DNA of 64,000 bases from Nitrosomonas sp. PY1 (GTDB lineage: Bacteria > Pseudomonadota > Gammaproteobacteria > Burkholderiales > Nitrosomonadaceae), in assembly GCF_022836435.1 (NCBI RefSeq), contig NZ_BQXC01000001.1, positions 1,252,121 to 1,316,120 on the forward strand. The letters are read 5' to 3'. The translations under genes and the position numbers were made by a program. The notes under the pieces are model-generated. The model ran no database searches. It saw only the letters and a program-made list of their open reading frames with translations, and had not been told where the DNA came from. Position 1 is the first letter of the stretch. Each line of letters begins with the position of its first letter. This document shows positions 1 through 10,379 of the stretch, in pieces.

Positions 1-785
1 CGAAAGAAATCGAAATGATGCGAATCGCTGGTCGATTAGCATCGGAGGTTCTTGATTACATAACGCCTTTTGTCGTGTCGGGTATCGCTACCGAAGAACT
101 GGATAGGTTATGCCATGATTATATGGTCGATGTGCAGAAAACTATTCCAGCACCACTTAACTATGCGCCATCCGGCCATTCCCCTTACCCAAAGTCGATT
201 TGCACTTCGATTAACAATCAGATTTGTCACGGTATCCCAGGGAGTAAAAAGTTAAAAAATGGTGACATTGTCAATATTGATATCACCGTGATTTATCAAG
301 GTTATCACGGCGATACGAGTCGTATGTATTATGTTGGAGAGCCTTCAATTCAAGCCAGGCGTTTGTGTGAAGTGACTTATGAAGCCATGTGGCGTGGCAT
401 TGAACAGGTTCAGCCAGGTAAAAAATTGGGCGATATTGGCCACGCCATTCAGAAATTGGCTGAAGGCGTCGGATATAGTGTGGTTAGAGAGTTTTGTGGA
501 CATGGCATTGGCGTAAAGTTTCATGAAGATCCGCAGGTGCTTCACTATGGTAAGCCTGGAACGGGAATGGAATTAAAATCTGGGATGATTTTTACCATTG
601 AACCGATGATTAATGCCGGCAAAGCAGGTATTCGCCACATGCCGGATGGCTGGACCATTACCACTAAAGATGGCAGTTTGTCTGCGCAATGGGAACATAC
701 CGTTTTGGTGACTGAAAACGGTTACGAAGTATTGACCGTATCAGCAGGTACGCCTGACAAGCCAAGTTATCATTATACTAATTAG
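1..785 (+). CDS. map: Type I methionine aminopeptidase, 5' end cut by window
   Basis: Removes the N-terminal methionine from new cytosolic proteins. The reading frame is open to the first bases of the window (codons reading K-E-I-E come before the first two ATGs at 15 and 18), and family members usually have about ten more residues, so the real start lies upstream. All five metal ligands are visible (numbered from the ATG at 15): D89 (NID), D100 (HGD), H163 (CGHGIG), E196 (TIEPM) and E227 (WEHT). The visible 256 residues cover the whole pita-bread fold. rph follows 18 bp downstream on the same strand. Function is certain; only the start is missing. Confidence 0.95.
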   Translation, partial: KEIEMMRIAGRLASEVLDYITPFVVSGIATEELDRLCHDYMVDVQKTIPAPLNYAPSGHSPYPKSICTSINNQICHGIPGSKKLKNGDIVNIDITVIYQGYHGDTSRMYYVGEPSIQARRLCEVTYEAMWRGIEQVQPGKKLGDIGHAIQKLAEGVGYSVVREFCGHGIGVKFHEDPQVLHYGKPGTGMELKSGMIFTIEPMINAGKAGIRHMPDGWTITTKDGSLSAQWEHTVLVTENGYEVLTVSAGTPDKPSYHYTN

Positions 786-803
786 TTTTTTTATTTGAAT
801 TAT

Positions 804-1541
804 ATGACACGAAGCAATCAAAGAACCCCTGTACAAATTCGCCCTGTCAGAATTACCCGTCAATTTACTCGCTATGCGGATGGATCGGTATTAATCGAAT
901 GTGGAGAAACGAAAGTAATATGTACGGCAACCATTAATGAACAGGTCCCTTCTTTTTTAAAAGGACAGGGACAAGGTTGGTTGACCGCCGAATATGGAAT
1001 GTTGCCTGGTTCAACACACTCGCGCATGCAGCGTGAAGCAGCGAGAGGCAAACAATCCGGGCGCACTATGGAAATCCAACGATTAATCGGACGTGCCCTA
1101 CGTGCTGTGGTTGATCTGAAAAAATTGGGAGAACGTACCGTTCTGATCGATTGCGATGTCGTACAGGCGGATGGAGGTACGCGTACTGCAAGTATTACAG
1201 GTGCTTTTGTTGCCTTGCACGATGCGATGGAAAAACTGATTTATCAACAGTTGATTGAGACCACACCGATTATCGATCATGTGGCCGCCATATCAGCCGG
1301 TATTCGCCAAGGTGTTGCATTACTTGATCTGGATTATGAAGAAGATTCATCGTGCGATACGGATATGAATGTCGTGATGACCGGTAACTTAGGCCTAGTC
1401 GAAGTGCAAGGTACCGCTGAAGGAATGGCTTTTAGCCGTAGTGAGCTGAGCACATTATTGGATATGACGCAGCACGGCATACAGGAATTGATTGCAATAC
1501 AGAGAGAATCGCTAGCACAGGAATCCATAGTACGTGGATAG
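804..1541 (+). CDS. rph: Ribonuclease PH
   Basis: Phosphorolytic 3'-5' exoribonuclease that trims tRNA 3' ends, using phosphate as co-substrate. The product is 245 aa from the ATG at 804, close to the family length. An in-frame TTG at 795 is possible, but the ATG aligns with known N-termini (residues leading into a VRPV-like stretch). Visible motifs are the [10 protein letters not shown] segment near residue 61, the SGRT arginine near 87, and the phosphate-binding G-T-R at 125-127. No good Shine-Dalgarno site is seen, so translation may depend on map. The 3' end overlaps rdgB by 8 bp, which suggests coupling. Confidence 0.95.
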   Translation: MTRSNQRTPVQIRPVRITRQFTRYADGSVLIECGETKVICTATINEQVPSFLKGQGQGWLTAEYGMLPGSTHSRMQREAARGKQSGRTMEIQRLIGRALRAVVDLKKLGERTVLIDCDVVQADGGTRTASITGAFVALHDAMEKLIYQQLIETTPIIDHVAAISAGIRQGVALLDLDYEEDSSCDTDMNVVMTGNLGLVEVQGTAEGMAFSRSELSTLLDMTQHGIQELIAIQRESLAQESIVRG

Positions 1542-2139
1542 CATACAGAAACTGGTCATTGCCAGCAATAATACTGGAAAAATAGCTGAAATCAATACAC
1601 TGCTTACACCTTTGGCCATTGAGGCGATATCTCAATCGGCTTTTAATGTGAGTGAAATTGCAGAACCTTTTGTGACATTCGTTGAGAATGCGCTGACAAA
1701 AGCACGGCACGCTAGCCGCTGTTCAGGATTGCCGGCATTGGCAGACGACTCGGGGATTTGTGTTGCAGCGCTCAATGGCGCACCGGGTGTCCATTCTGCA
1801 CGGTATGCTGGAGAACCCAAGTCGGATGCGCGCAATAATCTGAAGCTAGTAGAGTCATTGCAAAATCAAACCGATCGACGTGCATTTTATTACTGTGTCA
1901 TTGTACTCGTGCGCCATGCAGACGATCCGCAACCGATCGTTGTCGACGGTTCGTGGTATGGAGAAATCATAACCCAATCGCGTGGAGCCGGCGGGTTCGG
2001 TTATGATCCGCATTTTTATCTACCAGAACTCGATAAAACTGCTGCTGAGTTAACCGCAGAACAGAAAAATCAAATCAGCCACCGCGGTATAGCACTGGCG
2101 AAACTGGCAGGTATTTTACGCCATACCGGAAAATTTTGA
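1534..2139 (+). CDS. rdgB: XTP/dITP pyrophosphatase (non-canonical purine NTPase)
   Basis: House-cleaning enzyme that hydrolyses ITP, dITP and XTP to monophosphates so they are not built into DNA or RNA. It is 201 aa, the family length. It starts with GTG at 1534, inside the end of rph. Visible motifs are SNNTGK at 11-16, the general base and metal aspartates in ADDSG (D71, D72), SARYAG near 89, GGFGYDP near 152 and the C-terminal SHRG. The rph-rdgB order is common in proteobacteria. The gene appears intact, unlike the decayed block just downstream. Confidence 0.95.
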   Translation: MDSIQKLVIASNNTGKIAEINTLLTPLAIEAISQSAFNVSEIAEPFVTFVENALTKARHASRCSGLPALADDSGICVAALNGAPGVHSARYAGEPKSDARNNLKLVESLQNQTDRRAFYYCVIVLVRHADDPQPIVVDGSWYGEIITQSRGAGGFGYDPHFYLPELDKTAAELTAEQKNQISHRGIALAKLAGILRHTGKF

Positions 2140-2264
2140 TGGCCATCTTATAAACTTTGGCTCCAGTGCAAAAATATATCAGTGACCCTTTCCTTCATTC
2201 ATCAATGACGCGAATAATCATGTCTATCAGTGCTATTCTTTATAGTATTTGAATGACACACAAA

Positions 2265-2536
2265 CTACTCAAGCTGCTCACGATGATATTTTAGGTGTTC
2301 CTTCATAAACGTGCTGATGAAATAGTAACTGTGATCATAGTCTTGGTGGTAACGCAATGTCAGTTTCTGGCCGACTGCGGCACAAGCATTTTCCAGGGTT
2401 TCCGGGTATAGTTGTTCCGCCAGGAACTGATCGCTCAAAAGCCTTGATCGATCAACAGATTTGGTACACTGTGACCATCCTCGATCAGTGCAGTGGCATC
2501 GTGTTGCCGCTATCTCTGTTGCTCTTCCCCTAAATA
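2265..2536 (-). pseudogene. fghA: S-formylglutathione hydrolase, 3' remnant
   Basis: This is the C-terminal quarter of S-formylglutathione hydrolase, cut from the rest of its gene by the IS5-like element at 2537-3966. On the minus strand the segment next to the IS reads YLGEEQQR, then a TAG at 2510-2512, then RQHDATALIEDGHSVPNLL. A frameshift near 2440 follows, then SDQFLAEQ and the family's DHSYYF motif, ending at a TAG at 2265-2267. DHSYYF carries the catalytic histidine of this esterase family. With the internal stop, the frameshift and the IS, no active enzyme can be made. Confidence 0.9.
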
Positions 2537-3966
2537 GTCGCCCCTGAAAAAAGCCTCGACGATTGCTATTTTTTGGGGTGGATCAGATTTCCATGCTGCA
2601 TGTAGAAAACAACTTTTGCTGGTTGAAGCTTTCATTAACAAATTGGGGTAATTTGCGTTTTTCGCCATGAGAAGAACAGCCAAAGAATGGCCAGCAGCCA
2701 TTGTTTCAGATTCCATGCGCAAGCAGCCATCAATAGATTGATACGATCTCCGATAGCACCTTTTAAATAATTTCTGATCAACCTAAAATCCGATTTCAAA
2801 TGACCAATGATGGGTTCAATCGCTGCACGTCTTCTGCATTGCTTTCGTTTCTTGTCCCTTTGATAACGAGTATCTTGTTTGAGTGCTTTCCCCGGCAAAA
2901 TAATACTCGTGCCATTAACTTCTCGCTTGCCGCGATAGCCGCGATCACATACTGCTTGTTTGACGGCTTTGCCGCGAGATGCCTCAACATGACGCAGTAT
3001 TTCCGGCAGCGTATGATTGTCATGCCGGTTTTGTTCGTGACTGACTACACCGACGATCAGATTGCCTTGCGCGGTGCTTGCTATCGATGCCTTGCTGCCA
3101 TATTCGTATTGTTTGTGGTCTTTTCCTTTGGCCACGCAGTACACCTGCGGCTCGTGCAATGAATAGATCTTGTTTGTGTCTTTAGATTGCTGCCTTAAAA
3201 TGCGCTCATACATCAGAAAATCTTGTTGGTAGCACTCAAATAAACAGTATTGCGGCAATTCTCGGCGCAGTTCCCGTATTAAGATGCCCGCAATCGTTCT
3301 AAGCCGCTTTAGCGCTCGCTTGGCCTTTGCTCTTTTGGTGACGTGACGGAAATGCCGAATAGCCAGACGCAATGATTTTACTTCTTTGACGAAAGTACGC
3401 CGCTGTTGAACACCATGCGCTTGGGCTATCTTGTTTAGTCGGTTGATGATTCTAATTGCCAGCTTGCTATCTGTCGGATAGGCGATGTTCTTTTCTTGCA
3501 CTGTCGTGTCAATGTGAACCGTGTCTTCCAGCGCAGCTTCTCCATGCAAACCAACGCTCATCTGGAAAATACGCTCAACACCTTCAGCGCCAATGCGCTT
3601 ACGAAAATGCACCAACTCCGTGCTGTGGCAGGGCAATCTTCGCTGAAACTCTTTCATCCCGCAAAAAGCCTGGTAATACGGATTGCGTTTCCACTGCAAT
3701 ACTACTGCTTCATCGCTCAAGTTCTCTAACTGCTTGAGTATCAACAATCCAACCATCAGCCGAATCGGTTTACTGGGTGCGCCTAATCCTTCGCTGTAGT
3801 GTATTGAATATGCTTCGTCAAACTCAAGCCAAGGTATTTCCAATGCAAGCTGTAGCAATGGATCAGAACGATCAAGCTGCAATTCTAGCATTTCTGGTCG
3901 ATCGGATCACACACATCTCTGTATTTCTTCTCATTATCAAATAGTTGTACTTTCTTCAGGGACGAC
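2537..3966 (-). mobile_element. IS5-like insertion sequence inside fghA
   Basis: A 1430-bp element carrying one transposase. Its ends are inverted repeats: reading inward, GTCGCCCCTGAAAAAAG on the left and GTCGTCCCTGAAGAAAG on the right, 15 of 17 identical. The dinucleotide TA flanks both ends (2535-2536 and 3967-3968). Joining the flanks with one TA restores an fghA frame through N-Y-L-G, so a 2-bp TA target duplication explains the junction. Family assignment (IS5-like DDE) is from the transposase; the exact subgroup is uncertain. The element itself looks intact. Confidence 0.9.
2635..3891 (-). CDS. IS5-family-like DDE transposase
   Basis: Transposase of 418 aa, starting at an ATG (MLELQLDRSD). 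The N-terminal third carries the usual conserved block (KPIRLMVGLLILKQLENLSD). Catalytic candidates are D in HIDTTVQEKN, D in VCDRGYRG and E in the RRAAIEPIIGHLKSDF block, which has the R-x3-E-x6-K pattern of IS4/IS5-type enzymes. The middle is a basic helical insertion. No frameshift or stop is seen, so it could be active. Other long frames on the opposite strand here are antisense to it. Confidence 0.9.
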   Translation of the reverse strand: MLELQLDRSDPLLQLALEIPWLEFDEAYSIHYSEGLGAPSKPIRLMVGLLILKQLENLSDEAVVLQWKRNPYYQAFCGMKEFQRRLPCHSTELVHFRKRIGAEGVERIFQMSVGLHGEAALEDTVHIDTTVQEKNIAYPTDSKLAIRIINRLNKIAQAHGVQQRRTFVKEVKSLRLAIRHFRHVTKRAKAKRALKRLRTIAGILIRELRRELPQYCLFECYQQDFLMYERILRQQSKDTNKIYSLHEPQVYCVAKGKDHKQYEYGSKASIASTAQGNLIVGVVSHEQNRHDNHTLPEILRHVEASRGKAVKQAVCDRGYRGKREVNGTSIILPGKALKQDTRYQRDKKRKQCRRRAAIEPIIGHLKSDFRLIRNYLKGAIGDRINLLMAACAWNLKQWLLAILWLFFSWRKTQITPIC

Positions 3967-4539
3967 TAATTACGGAAAGCTTTTTGTTCCCACGGACACG
4001 CATCGGTGCGCAGATCGGCGCAAAACCGGAGACCGAGCGGAATAATTCTGAGTATCGTAGCGCCAATGTCAGTGCACCGTGACCGCCCATGGAATGACCA
4101 AAAATACCGATACGATTTGCATCGACTGGAAATTGATTGACAATGATTGAGCGTAATTCCCGAATAATGTAGCTTTCCACGCGATAATACTTCGACCACG
4201 GTTGTTCCGTCGCATCCAAATAAAACCCTGCCTCGGCGCCAAAATCCCAAGTATCGGCTTCACCAGGAATGCCAGTTTGGCGCGGACTGGTGTCCATCGA
4301 AACCAACATCAAGCCGAGCTCGGCGGCGTAATGTTGTGCACCGGATTTGATCATAAAGGTTTCTTCGGTGCATGTAAGACCAGCCAAAAAAATACTACCG
4401 GTACATGTTGATATTGTGCTTGTGGCGGTTGATACACCGAAAAGCGCATCGGTAAGCCGGTGACTGAGAACAAGTGCTGGTAGAAGCCCTGAGTGCCGCC
4501 AAAGCAGTGGTGTATACTGCGGGTTTCAAGTGTCGTCAC
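3967..4539 (-). pseudogene. fghA: S-formylglutathione hydrolase, 5' part
   Basis: In the glutathione formaldehyde pathway this enzyme would hydrolyse S-formylglutathione to formate and glutathione. The start is a GTG at 4539, two bases after the adhC stop. The N-terminus is readable (ETRSIHHCFGGTQGFYQH). The frame then breaks at the A7 run 4386-4392 (T7 on the coding strand), where one more base restores AGLTCTEETF. The serine nucleophile motif GHSMGGHGAL is present. A second frameshift near 3990-4000 comes before PWEQKAF, and the IS follows at once. The intact family protein is about 280 aa. Several independent lesions besides the IS argue for real decay rather than one sequencing error. Confidence 0.9.
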
Positions 4540-4541
4540 GA

Positions 4542-5646
<1,105 letters not shown>

Positions 5647-5647
<1 letters not shown>

Positions 5648-6153
5648 TAAGAATTTTCCTTGTATAGATTGTTACTGTGCAAATGTAATAGCAAGCCCCG
5701 ACTAGCTTCTTCGACCATATCCAAAACAACCTCAAAGCCTTGATGGCCGCCATAATAAGGATCAGGTACTTCGATTGTGGTTGAGGCGTTACTCCCATAA
5801 CACATAAATAGCTGAATTTTCTGATGGTGTTGCTCCGGGCTTTTCTGCTGAAGTAAAGCAAGATTTTCCTTGTCCATGGCAAGAATGTAATCAAATACTT
5901 CAAAGTCTTTTGAGTTAACCGCACGGGCGCGCAAATCACTCATTTGGTAGCCGCGCTTTACCGCTGCTTGCTGCGAACGCTGATCAGGTGGATGTCCGAT
6001 GTGATATGCGTGCGTTCCGGCAGAATCTACCTCAATCATGTGTTCCAGACCTGCATCTCGGACATAATGACGGAAAACGGCATCGGCAGTGGGAGAGCGA
6101 CAAATATTGCCCATGCAGACAAATAATACTTTTATTTTGTGACTTTTATTCAT
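5647..6153 (-). CDS. Low-molecular-weight protein tyrosine phosphatase
   Basis: Cytosolic phosphatase of 168 aa that dephosphorylates tyrosine residues, in some bacteria linked to exopolysaccharide control. The P-loop C13-x5-R19-S20 (CMGNICRS) opens the protein. The general acid lies in the DPYYGG motif near residue 131, followed by the usual [12 protein letters not shown] helix. It is first in a former operon with adhC and fghA and is the only one still intact. Its stop codon overlaps the lost adhC start by one base. Arginine phosphatase activity is a possible alternative within this family. Confidence 0.92.
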
Positions 6154-6469
6154 GACTGTTTTTCTAAAATTCTTCTTTGCTGAAGCTACTTAAATGCTAG
6201 CTAATTGAATTGCAGTATTCTAGGAGAATATTCTAAAAGAGCTGCGATTAAAGTTATACTCATTTTTAATGAAATCGCGGAATATCATCATAAAGTATTA
6301 CTGGAATCCTGCGAAAGTGAGCCGAATGGTACTTATTGAAAAGCTCAGTCGATACATACTATGTAAGTAATAAAAAATATATCAATCTTAGAATTTTTTC
6401 GTGTTCGTATTAGCTTAGAAATAAAGAAAAAGTATTTTTCTGGGCAACCATCTCTTCTCTAAAACTCGA
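6154..6469. other. Intergenic region, no gene seen
   Basis: About 316 bp of AT-rich sequence between the 5' end of the tyrosine phosphatase gene and the 3' end of the HDOD gene, both on the minus strand. The phosphatase promoter must lie here. I see no convincing hairpin terminator, tRNA or conserved reading frame. Confidence 0.5.
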
Positions 6470-7330
6470 TTAACTATTTAAAGCTTTAATAAGCGATTTA
6501 ACTTCATGCTCAGATTCTTTGAGAAGATCTTGTAGCGCTTGCTCATCAATCAAAGAGTATAATCCATGCATAATATCATCACCGGTTTGATTTGAAGTTA
6601 GGGGCAAGGGAGATTTTACAGATGCAAGTTGATTGGCAAATAACAGCGTATCTCCCAACGTAGTCGGTGGTGAAGATAGGCGTCCTTTCCACAAACTAAT
6701 AATGCTTTCCAGTACGAGTGTAGGCACTGACAGCGCCTTAAGAATTGCGCTGCCGATCTGAATCTCACATTCCAATTCGCTTTCATTTTCTAAGTCTGCA
6801 TCACTAGTCCAAGCGGTTGCTACGCTCTCATCCATTAACCCAGGAAAATGTTTTTCACGTGATAGTAAATAAAACCAGCTAATTTCATGAATGATTCCGG
6901 CAAATAATGCGGTATCAGGATTCTGCTTGGTGATGTGCTGTGCGACAATTCGCGCAAGCGCAGCCACATGTATGGAATGTTGCCATAATTCAGTCACCAT
7001 AGGATTCTTCTGCTGAGGTTCTGTTAGTTGCTGAACTACAATTGCTGTTGCTAAACTGCGCGCGGTTCGCATTCCAATCAATGTCATGGCAGACCGAACA
7101 TCGGTTACTTCTTTTCCAGTATGATTGAAAATTACAGAATTGGCGATACCTACTACCTTAGTTGCGAGCAGTGGCTCCGCCTTAATTAAGTGGATCGCCG
7201 AATCAAGGTTGCAATCGGGATCTTCCAATTTATTTTTGATATGGATCGCAGCATTTGCTGAGGTAGAAAAAAACAGCCTTCCTTGTTTCGCCTCTGTTGC
7301 CAAAGCGCTGAGTATTGCGCTTTTTTCCAT
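6470..7330 (-). CDS. HDOD domain protein
   Basis: A 286-aa cytosolic protein consisting almost wholly of an HDOD domain, a non-catalytic relative of HD phosphohydrolases found in signalling proteins. Family hallmarks are IKAEPLLATKVVGIANS near residues 48-64, the AMTLIGMRTARSLA helix, the ELWQHS segment and AGIIHEISWFYLL near 143. The start is supported by an AAAGGAG Shine-Dalgarno site 6 bases upstream. It lies 85 bp downstream of an EAL-HDOD gene on the same strand and is probably cotranscribed. The exact signalling role cannot be read from sequence. Confidence 0.85.
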   Translation of the reverse strand: MEKSAILSALATEAKQGRLFFSTSANAAIHIKNKLEDPDCNLDSAIHLIKAEPLLATKVVGIANSVIFNHTGKEVTDVRSAMTLIGMRTARSLATAIVVQQLTEPQQKNPMVTELWQHSIHVAALARIVAQHITKQNPDTALFAGIIHEISWFYLLSREKHFPGLMDESVATAWTSDADLENESELECEIQIGSAILKALSVPTLVLESIISLWKGRLSSPPTTLGDTLLFANQLASVKSPLPLTSNQTGDDIMHGLYSLIDEQALQDLLKESEHEVKSLIKALNS

Positions 7331-7415
7331 TCTTCAACTCCTTTGTGTTTAGTTTTTGTTTTTCTCGTGACTCGATAAAGTTACCCTGAGGACTCAGAGT
7401 AACCATAAATTATTA

Positions 7416-8657
7416 TTATGCCTGCTTAATCGAATCACTAATCCGATTAGCCCAAGCAGTGGCCTCCAATTCCATCGCCGAAAATTGATCCCAATTAATA
7501 AAAATCATCTGAGATATTAATGTGGATACTATTTCATGTTCACCTTTTTCATAGGTTTCAATTAACTGCAATTGTTGTCCTAAATAACCCCGTCGAAATA
7601 CCAAAGCCTCACGCATATCTTGCTGAATATTTAAAGTTTTCACCAGTTGCGACATTTCCATTCCCAGAAGTGTATCTAACAGTGAAAGAATACCTACCAT
7701 AAATGCCCTATCTTGATGATTCTTGTCATGAGGGCGATCAGCTGTTGCGATAGATTCCAATAACTTGCCACGTATAGCAGCTGTTAACATCAATGCGTCC
7801 GATGTACTGCCATCCTTTTGTTTTGCGGCATATAACAAAATTTGTACCCAACGTTGTAACTGCTTGCGTCCAAGTATCAATATTGCACGCTTGATCGAAT
7901 TGATCTTGGCTGATAAGCCGCTCGAAGCCGAATTAACCATGCGTAACAAATTGTAACTTAAGCCTGGCTGATATTTTAGTTCATTCTCAATTTCAGAGAT
8001 ATCACCATCTTTGACAACCAATAACATCAGTTTCAGTAGCGAAAGCTTAGAAGGATCAATATTTTTACCACTCATCACTTCCGGTTGAGTAAAAAAAAAC
8101 CCTTGCAACATTTGAAAATTAAGCGAAATACAATGTTTAGCGGTTTCCTGGTTTTCTACCTTTTCCGCCAGCAATAGAATAGGAAAACGACGCAATTGTT
8201 TTATCACCGCCATCAAATGTTCCGAAGTGAGCTCATTAACATTGATTTTAACAATATTAATCAGCGATAAAATATGGTCATAATGTGCGCTCGATTGAGC
8301 GGTATATGAAAGCGCTAGTTGATAGCCTTTTCGTTTTAAAAAAGCACATCGTTGAGTTATAACCTCAGTAATTTCTACATCACGTAGAATTTCCAACACG
8401 ACATGCTTTTTGGGTAACAACAAAATCGAATCATGCATAAGTAATTGCGCGTCGACTTTGATAAAGCCTCGTCGTTTACCGATAACATTATCAATGCCCA
8501 ATTGACCATAAGTTTCGATAATCACATTCGCTGATGCTGCGGAGTTATTGGTGACAATTGCTTTATTATGATGATCGGCACGAAATAGCAATTCATAGGC
8601 AACTACATTTTGTTTTGTATCAAGGATCGGTAACCTACCTAGATAAACATCACTCAT
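7416..8657 (-). CDS. EAL-HDOD (YuxH-like) signalling protein with degenerate EAL domain
   Basis: A 413-aa protein with an N-terminal EAL-like domain (about 1-200) and a C-terminal HDOD domain (about 200-405). The opening VYLGRLPILDTKQNVVAYELLFRA is typical of the YuxH family, but the EAL signature itself is YELL. The metal-binding DDFG loop is replaced by ALSYTAQS; only LAEKVENQE and QGFFF remain recognisable. Cyclic-di-GMP hydrolysis is therefore unlikely and a binding or scaffold role is more plausible (inference). CAGGAAAC lies just before the ATG. It is followed by a second HDOD gene, so two HDOD proteins are probably co-expressed. Confidence 0.85.
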   Translation of the reverse strand: MSDVYLGRLPILDTKQNVVAYELLFRADHHNKAIVTNNSAASANVIIETYGQLGIDNVIGKRRGFIKVDAQLLMHDSILLLPKKHVVLEILRDVEITEVITQRCAFLKRKGYQLALSYTAQSSAHYDHILSLINIVKINVNELTSEHLMAVIKQLRRFPILLLAEKVENQETAKHCISLNFQMLQGFFFTQPEVMSGKNIDPSKLSLLKLMLLVVKDGDISEIENELKYQPGLSYNLLRMVNSASSGLSAKINSIKRAILILGRKQLQRWVQILLYAAKQKDGSTSDALMLTAAIRGKLLESIATADRPHDKNHQDRAFMVGILSLLDTLLGMEMSQLVKTLNIQQDMREALVFRRGYLGQQLQLIETYEKGEHEIVSTLISQMIFINWDQFSAMELEATAWANRISDSIKQA

Positions 8658-8876
8658 TATGTTTCCTGCTCTTCAATAGTTTTATTACGTTATCCTATAG
8701 CGACATTTCTATGTAAATGTTCATTACTCTAAATAAAATCTACACGAGTGTCGATTTACTTGTTAGTAAGTCTTTGTAATCAATTACTGTTTTGCTTGTG
8801 AGGATTGTAGTTGATTAATTTAATTCTATCCCTGTGTTCTTCAAGTGTTCGATACACCAATCAGACAAACTTGATC

Positions 8877-10379
8877 TTACGAATTATTGGAATGATTGAT
8901 AGAAAAACCTAAAGATGTACTTTCCTTTGGCAAGGTTTTACCATGAAAAAAAGTTGCTTCATGTAAGTTACATAACAGCATCACAAAAAAACCGAGTAAC
9001 AGGGTAGCGACACCCAATAGGAAAACTGCACCGACTCCTTCGATAGAACCACTTGCACCATAATTAGGATCAAACATTCGCCAAGCCTGGATAGTGCCAA
9101 TCACCATCAATGTAATGGCGCCCAAAATAGGAAAAATTACTTGTGAGAGCGTAGTACGCCATTGGCGAAATGCTGTGTGATAAAAATAACTCGCACAAGA
9201 TAACGATGCGATTGCATAGTAAGTGCATACTGCAATGCTGACGCTATGAATCGCATCTTTAATGATAGCTTCACTCACAAAGCTTAAAATGACATAAATA
9301 ACTAGTGTCATAGAACCTATCGTCCATGTCGCAAGCTTTGGGGTGTAGGTTATTGGGTCGATTTTAGCAAACTGTGCTGGAATTGCGCGATACGATGCCA
9401 TAGCCAGCACGATTCTTGCAGCAGGCATTATTGTGGACATTGTTGCCGAGAAAGCGGATATCGCGATAATTAATGCAGCCAATTTTGCACCGTGAGAACC
9501 GATAACATCTGTAACTAACACGGTGATACTGGAATCAATGTTGCTAGCAAATGTTAAGCTCATTGGGTCTTTGGAATCTATACCGGCATAGGTGAGTGCT
9601 AACGTAGTAAAAACGACATAAATTACAACGGTAATCAAAATCGCTATCACGCCACTGCGACCTGCCTGTTCAGAATTTCCTTTTGTTTCTTCAGACATTG
9701 CTAGAGATGCATCAAATCCCCAAAAAATGAACAATGCAATTAGGAATCCATTGAGGAAAATATCTGGAGAAGGAATTGAGAAAGGATCAAACCATGTCCA
9801 TGAGAACGATTCAGCTGTGCTGATCACATCGTTTTGCAGAATACAAAAAAATAACACTAACGCCAAAATAGCGAGGCCGCTGAATTGGAATAAAGCAAAT
9901 AATATAGTAGCTCGGGATGATTCTTTCGCGCCAAGAATAGCCAAATAAGTGGTGCTAAAAATAAATGCTACAGCCACAACAAAATTCAACCATTGCGGCA
10001 TTTGTTCTAAATCTAATAAAATCGCCACCATATTTACAATTACTTGGGTTGCTGTAACACCAGCCAATATACTGGATAAAAACATTGCCCATCCACCAAA
10101 CCAACCGAATCTCGGTCCCAATGCTTTGGCACCCCAAGTAAATACGGTTCCGGAATCAGGTAAGGAGGCAGTAAGATGCTTATAAGATAAAGCGACAAAA
10201 AACATTGGGATCACTGACAAAATAAAAATAATGGGCAACTGGTATCCACTTTCTGCAGCTCCGTACCCCAAAGCGCCCGATAATGAGTAAGCCGGTGCAG
10301 TTGCAGCCAAGCCGATCATTATTGCGGCAGATCTTGATATCGCGCCTTTTTTGAGACCTTTAGATTCTAAAGTATGCAT
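8877..10379 (-). CDS. APC-superfamily amino acid permease
   Basis: Inner-membrane transporter with about 12-14 hydrophobic segments. The N-terminal signature GLAATAPAYSLSGALGYGA, then TWGAKALGPRFGWFGGWAMF, FIFWGFDASLAMSEETKG and AARIVLAMASYRAIP, match APC amino acid/polyamine permeases. I place the start at the ATG at 10379 (MHTLESKGLKKG). An upstream in-frame TTG at 10454 would add 25 residues that do not look like this family. Substrate is unknown. It is transcribed divergently from a Crp/Fnr-type regulator, which makes that regulator a candidate controller (inference). Confidence 0.85.
   Translation of the reverse strand: MHTLESKGLKKGAISRSAAIMIGLAATAPAYSLSGALGYGAAESGYQLPIIFILSVIPMFFVALSYKHLTASLPDSGTVFTWGAKALGPRFGWFGGWAMFLSSILAGVTATQVIVNMVAILLDLEQMPQWLNFVVAVAFIFSTTYLAILGAKESSRATILFALFQFSGLAILALVLFFCILQNDVISTAESFSWTWFDPFSIPSPDIFLNGFLIALFIFWGFDASLAMSEETKGNSEQAGRSGVIAILITVVIYVVFTTLALTYAGIDSKDPMSLTFASNIDSSITVLVTDVIGSHGAKLAALIIAISAFSATMSTIMPAARIVLAMASYRAIPAQFAKIDPITYTPKLATWTIGSMTLVIYVILSFVSEAIIKDAIHSVSIAVCTYYAIASLSCASYFYHTAFRQWRTTLSQVIFPILGAITLMVIGTIQAWRMFDPNYGASGSIEGVGAVFLLGVATLLLGFFVMLLCNLHEATFFHGKTLPKESTSLGFSINHSNNS

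Noticed and set aside
2800-3162. Plus-strand frames across the IS5-like transposase
   Set aside because: Antisense to an intact transposase with clear catalytic motifs; no coding signal of their own.
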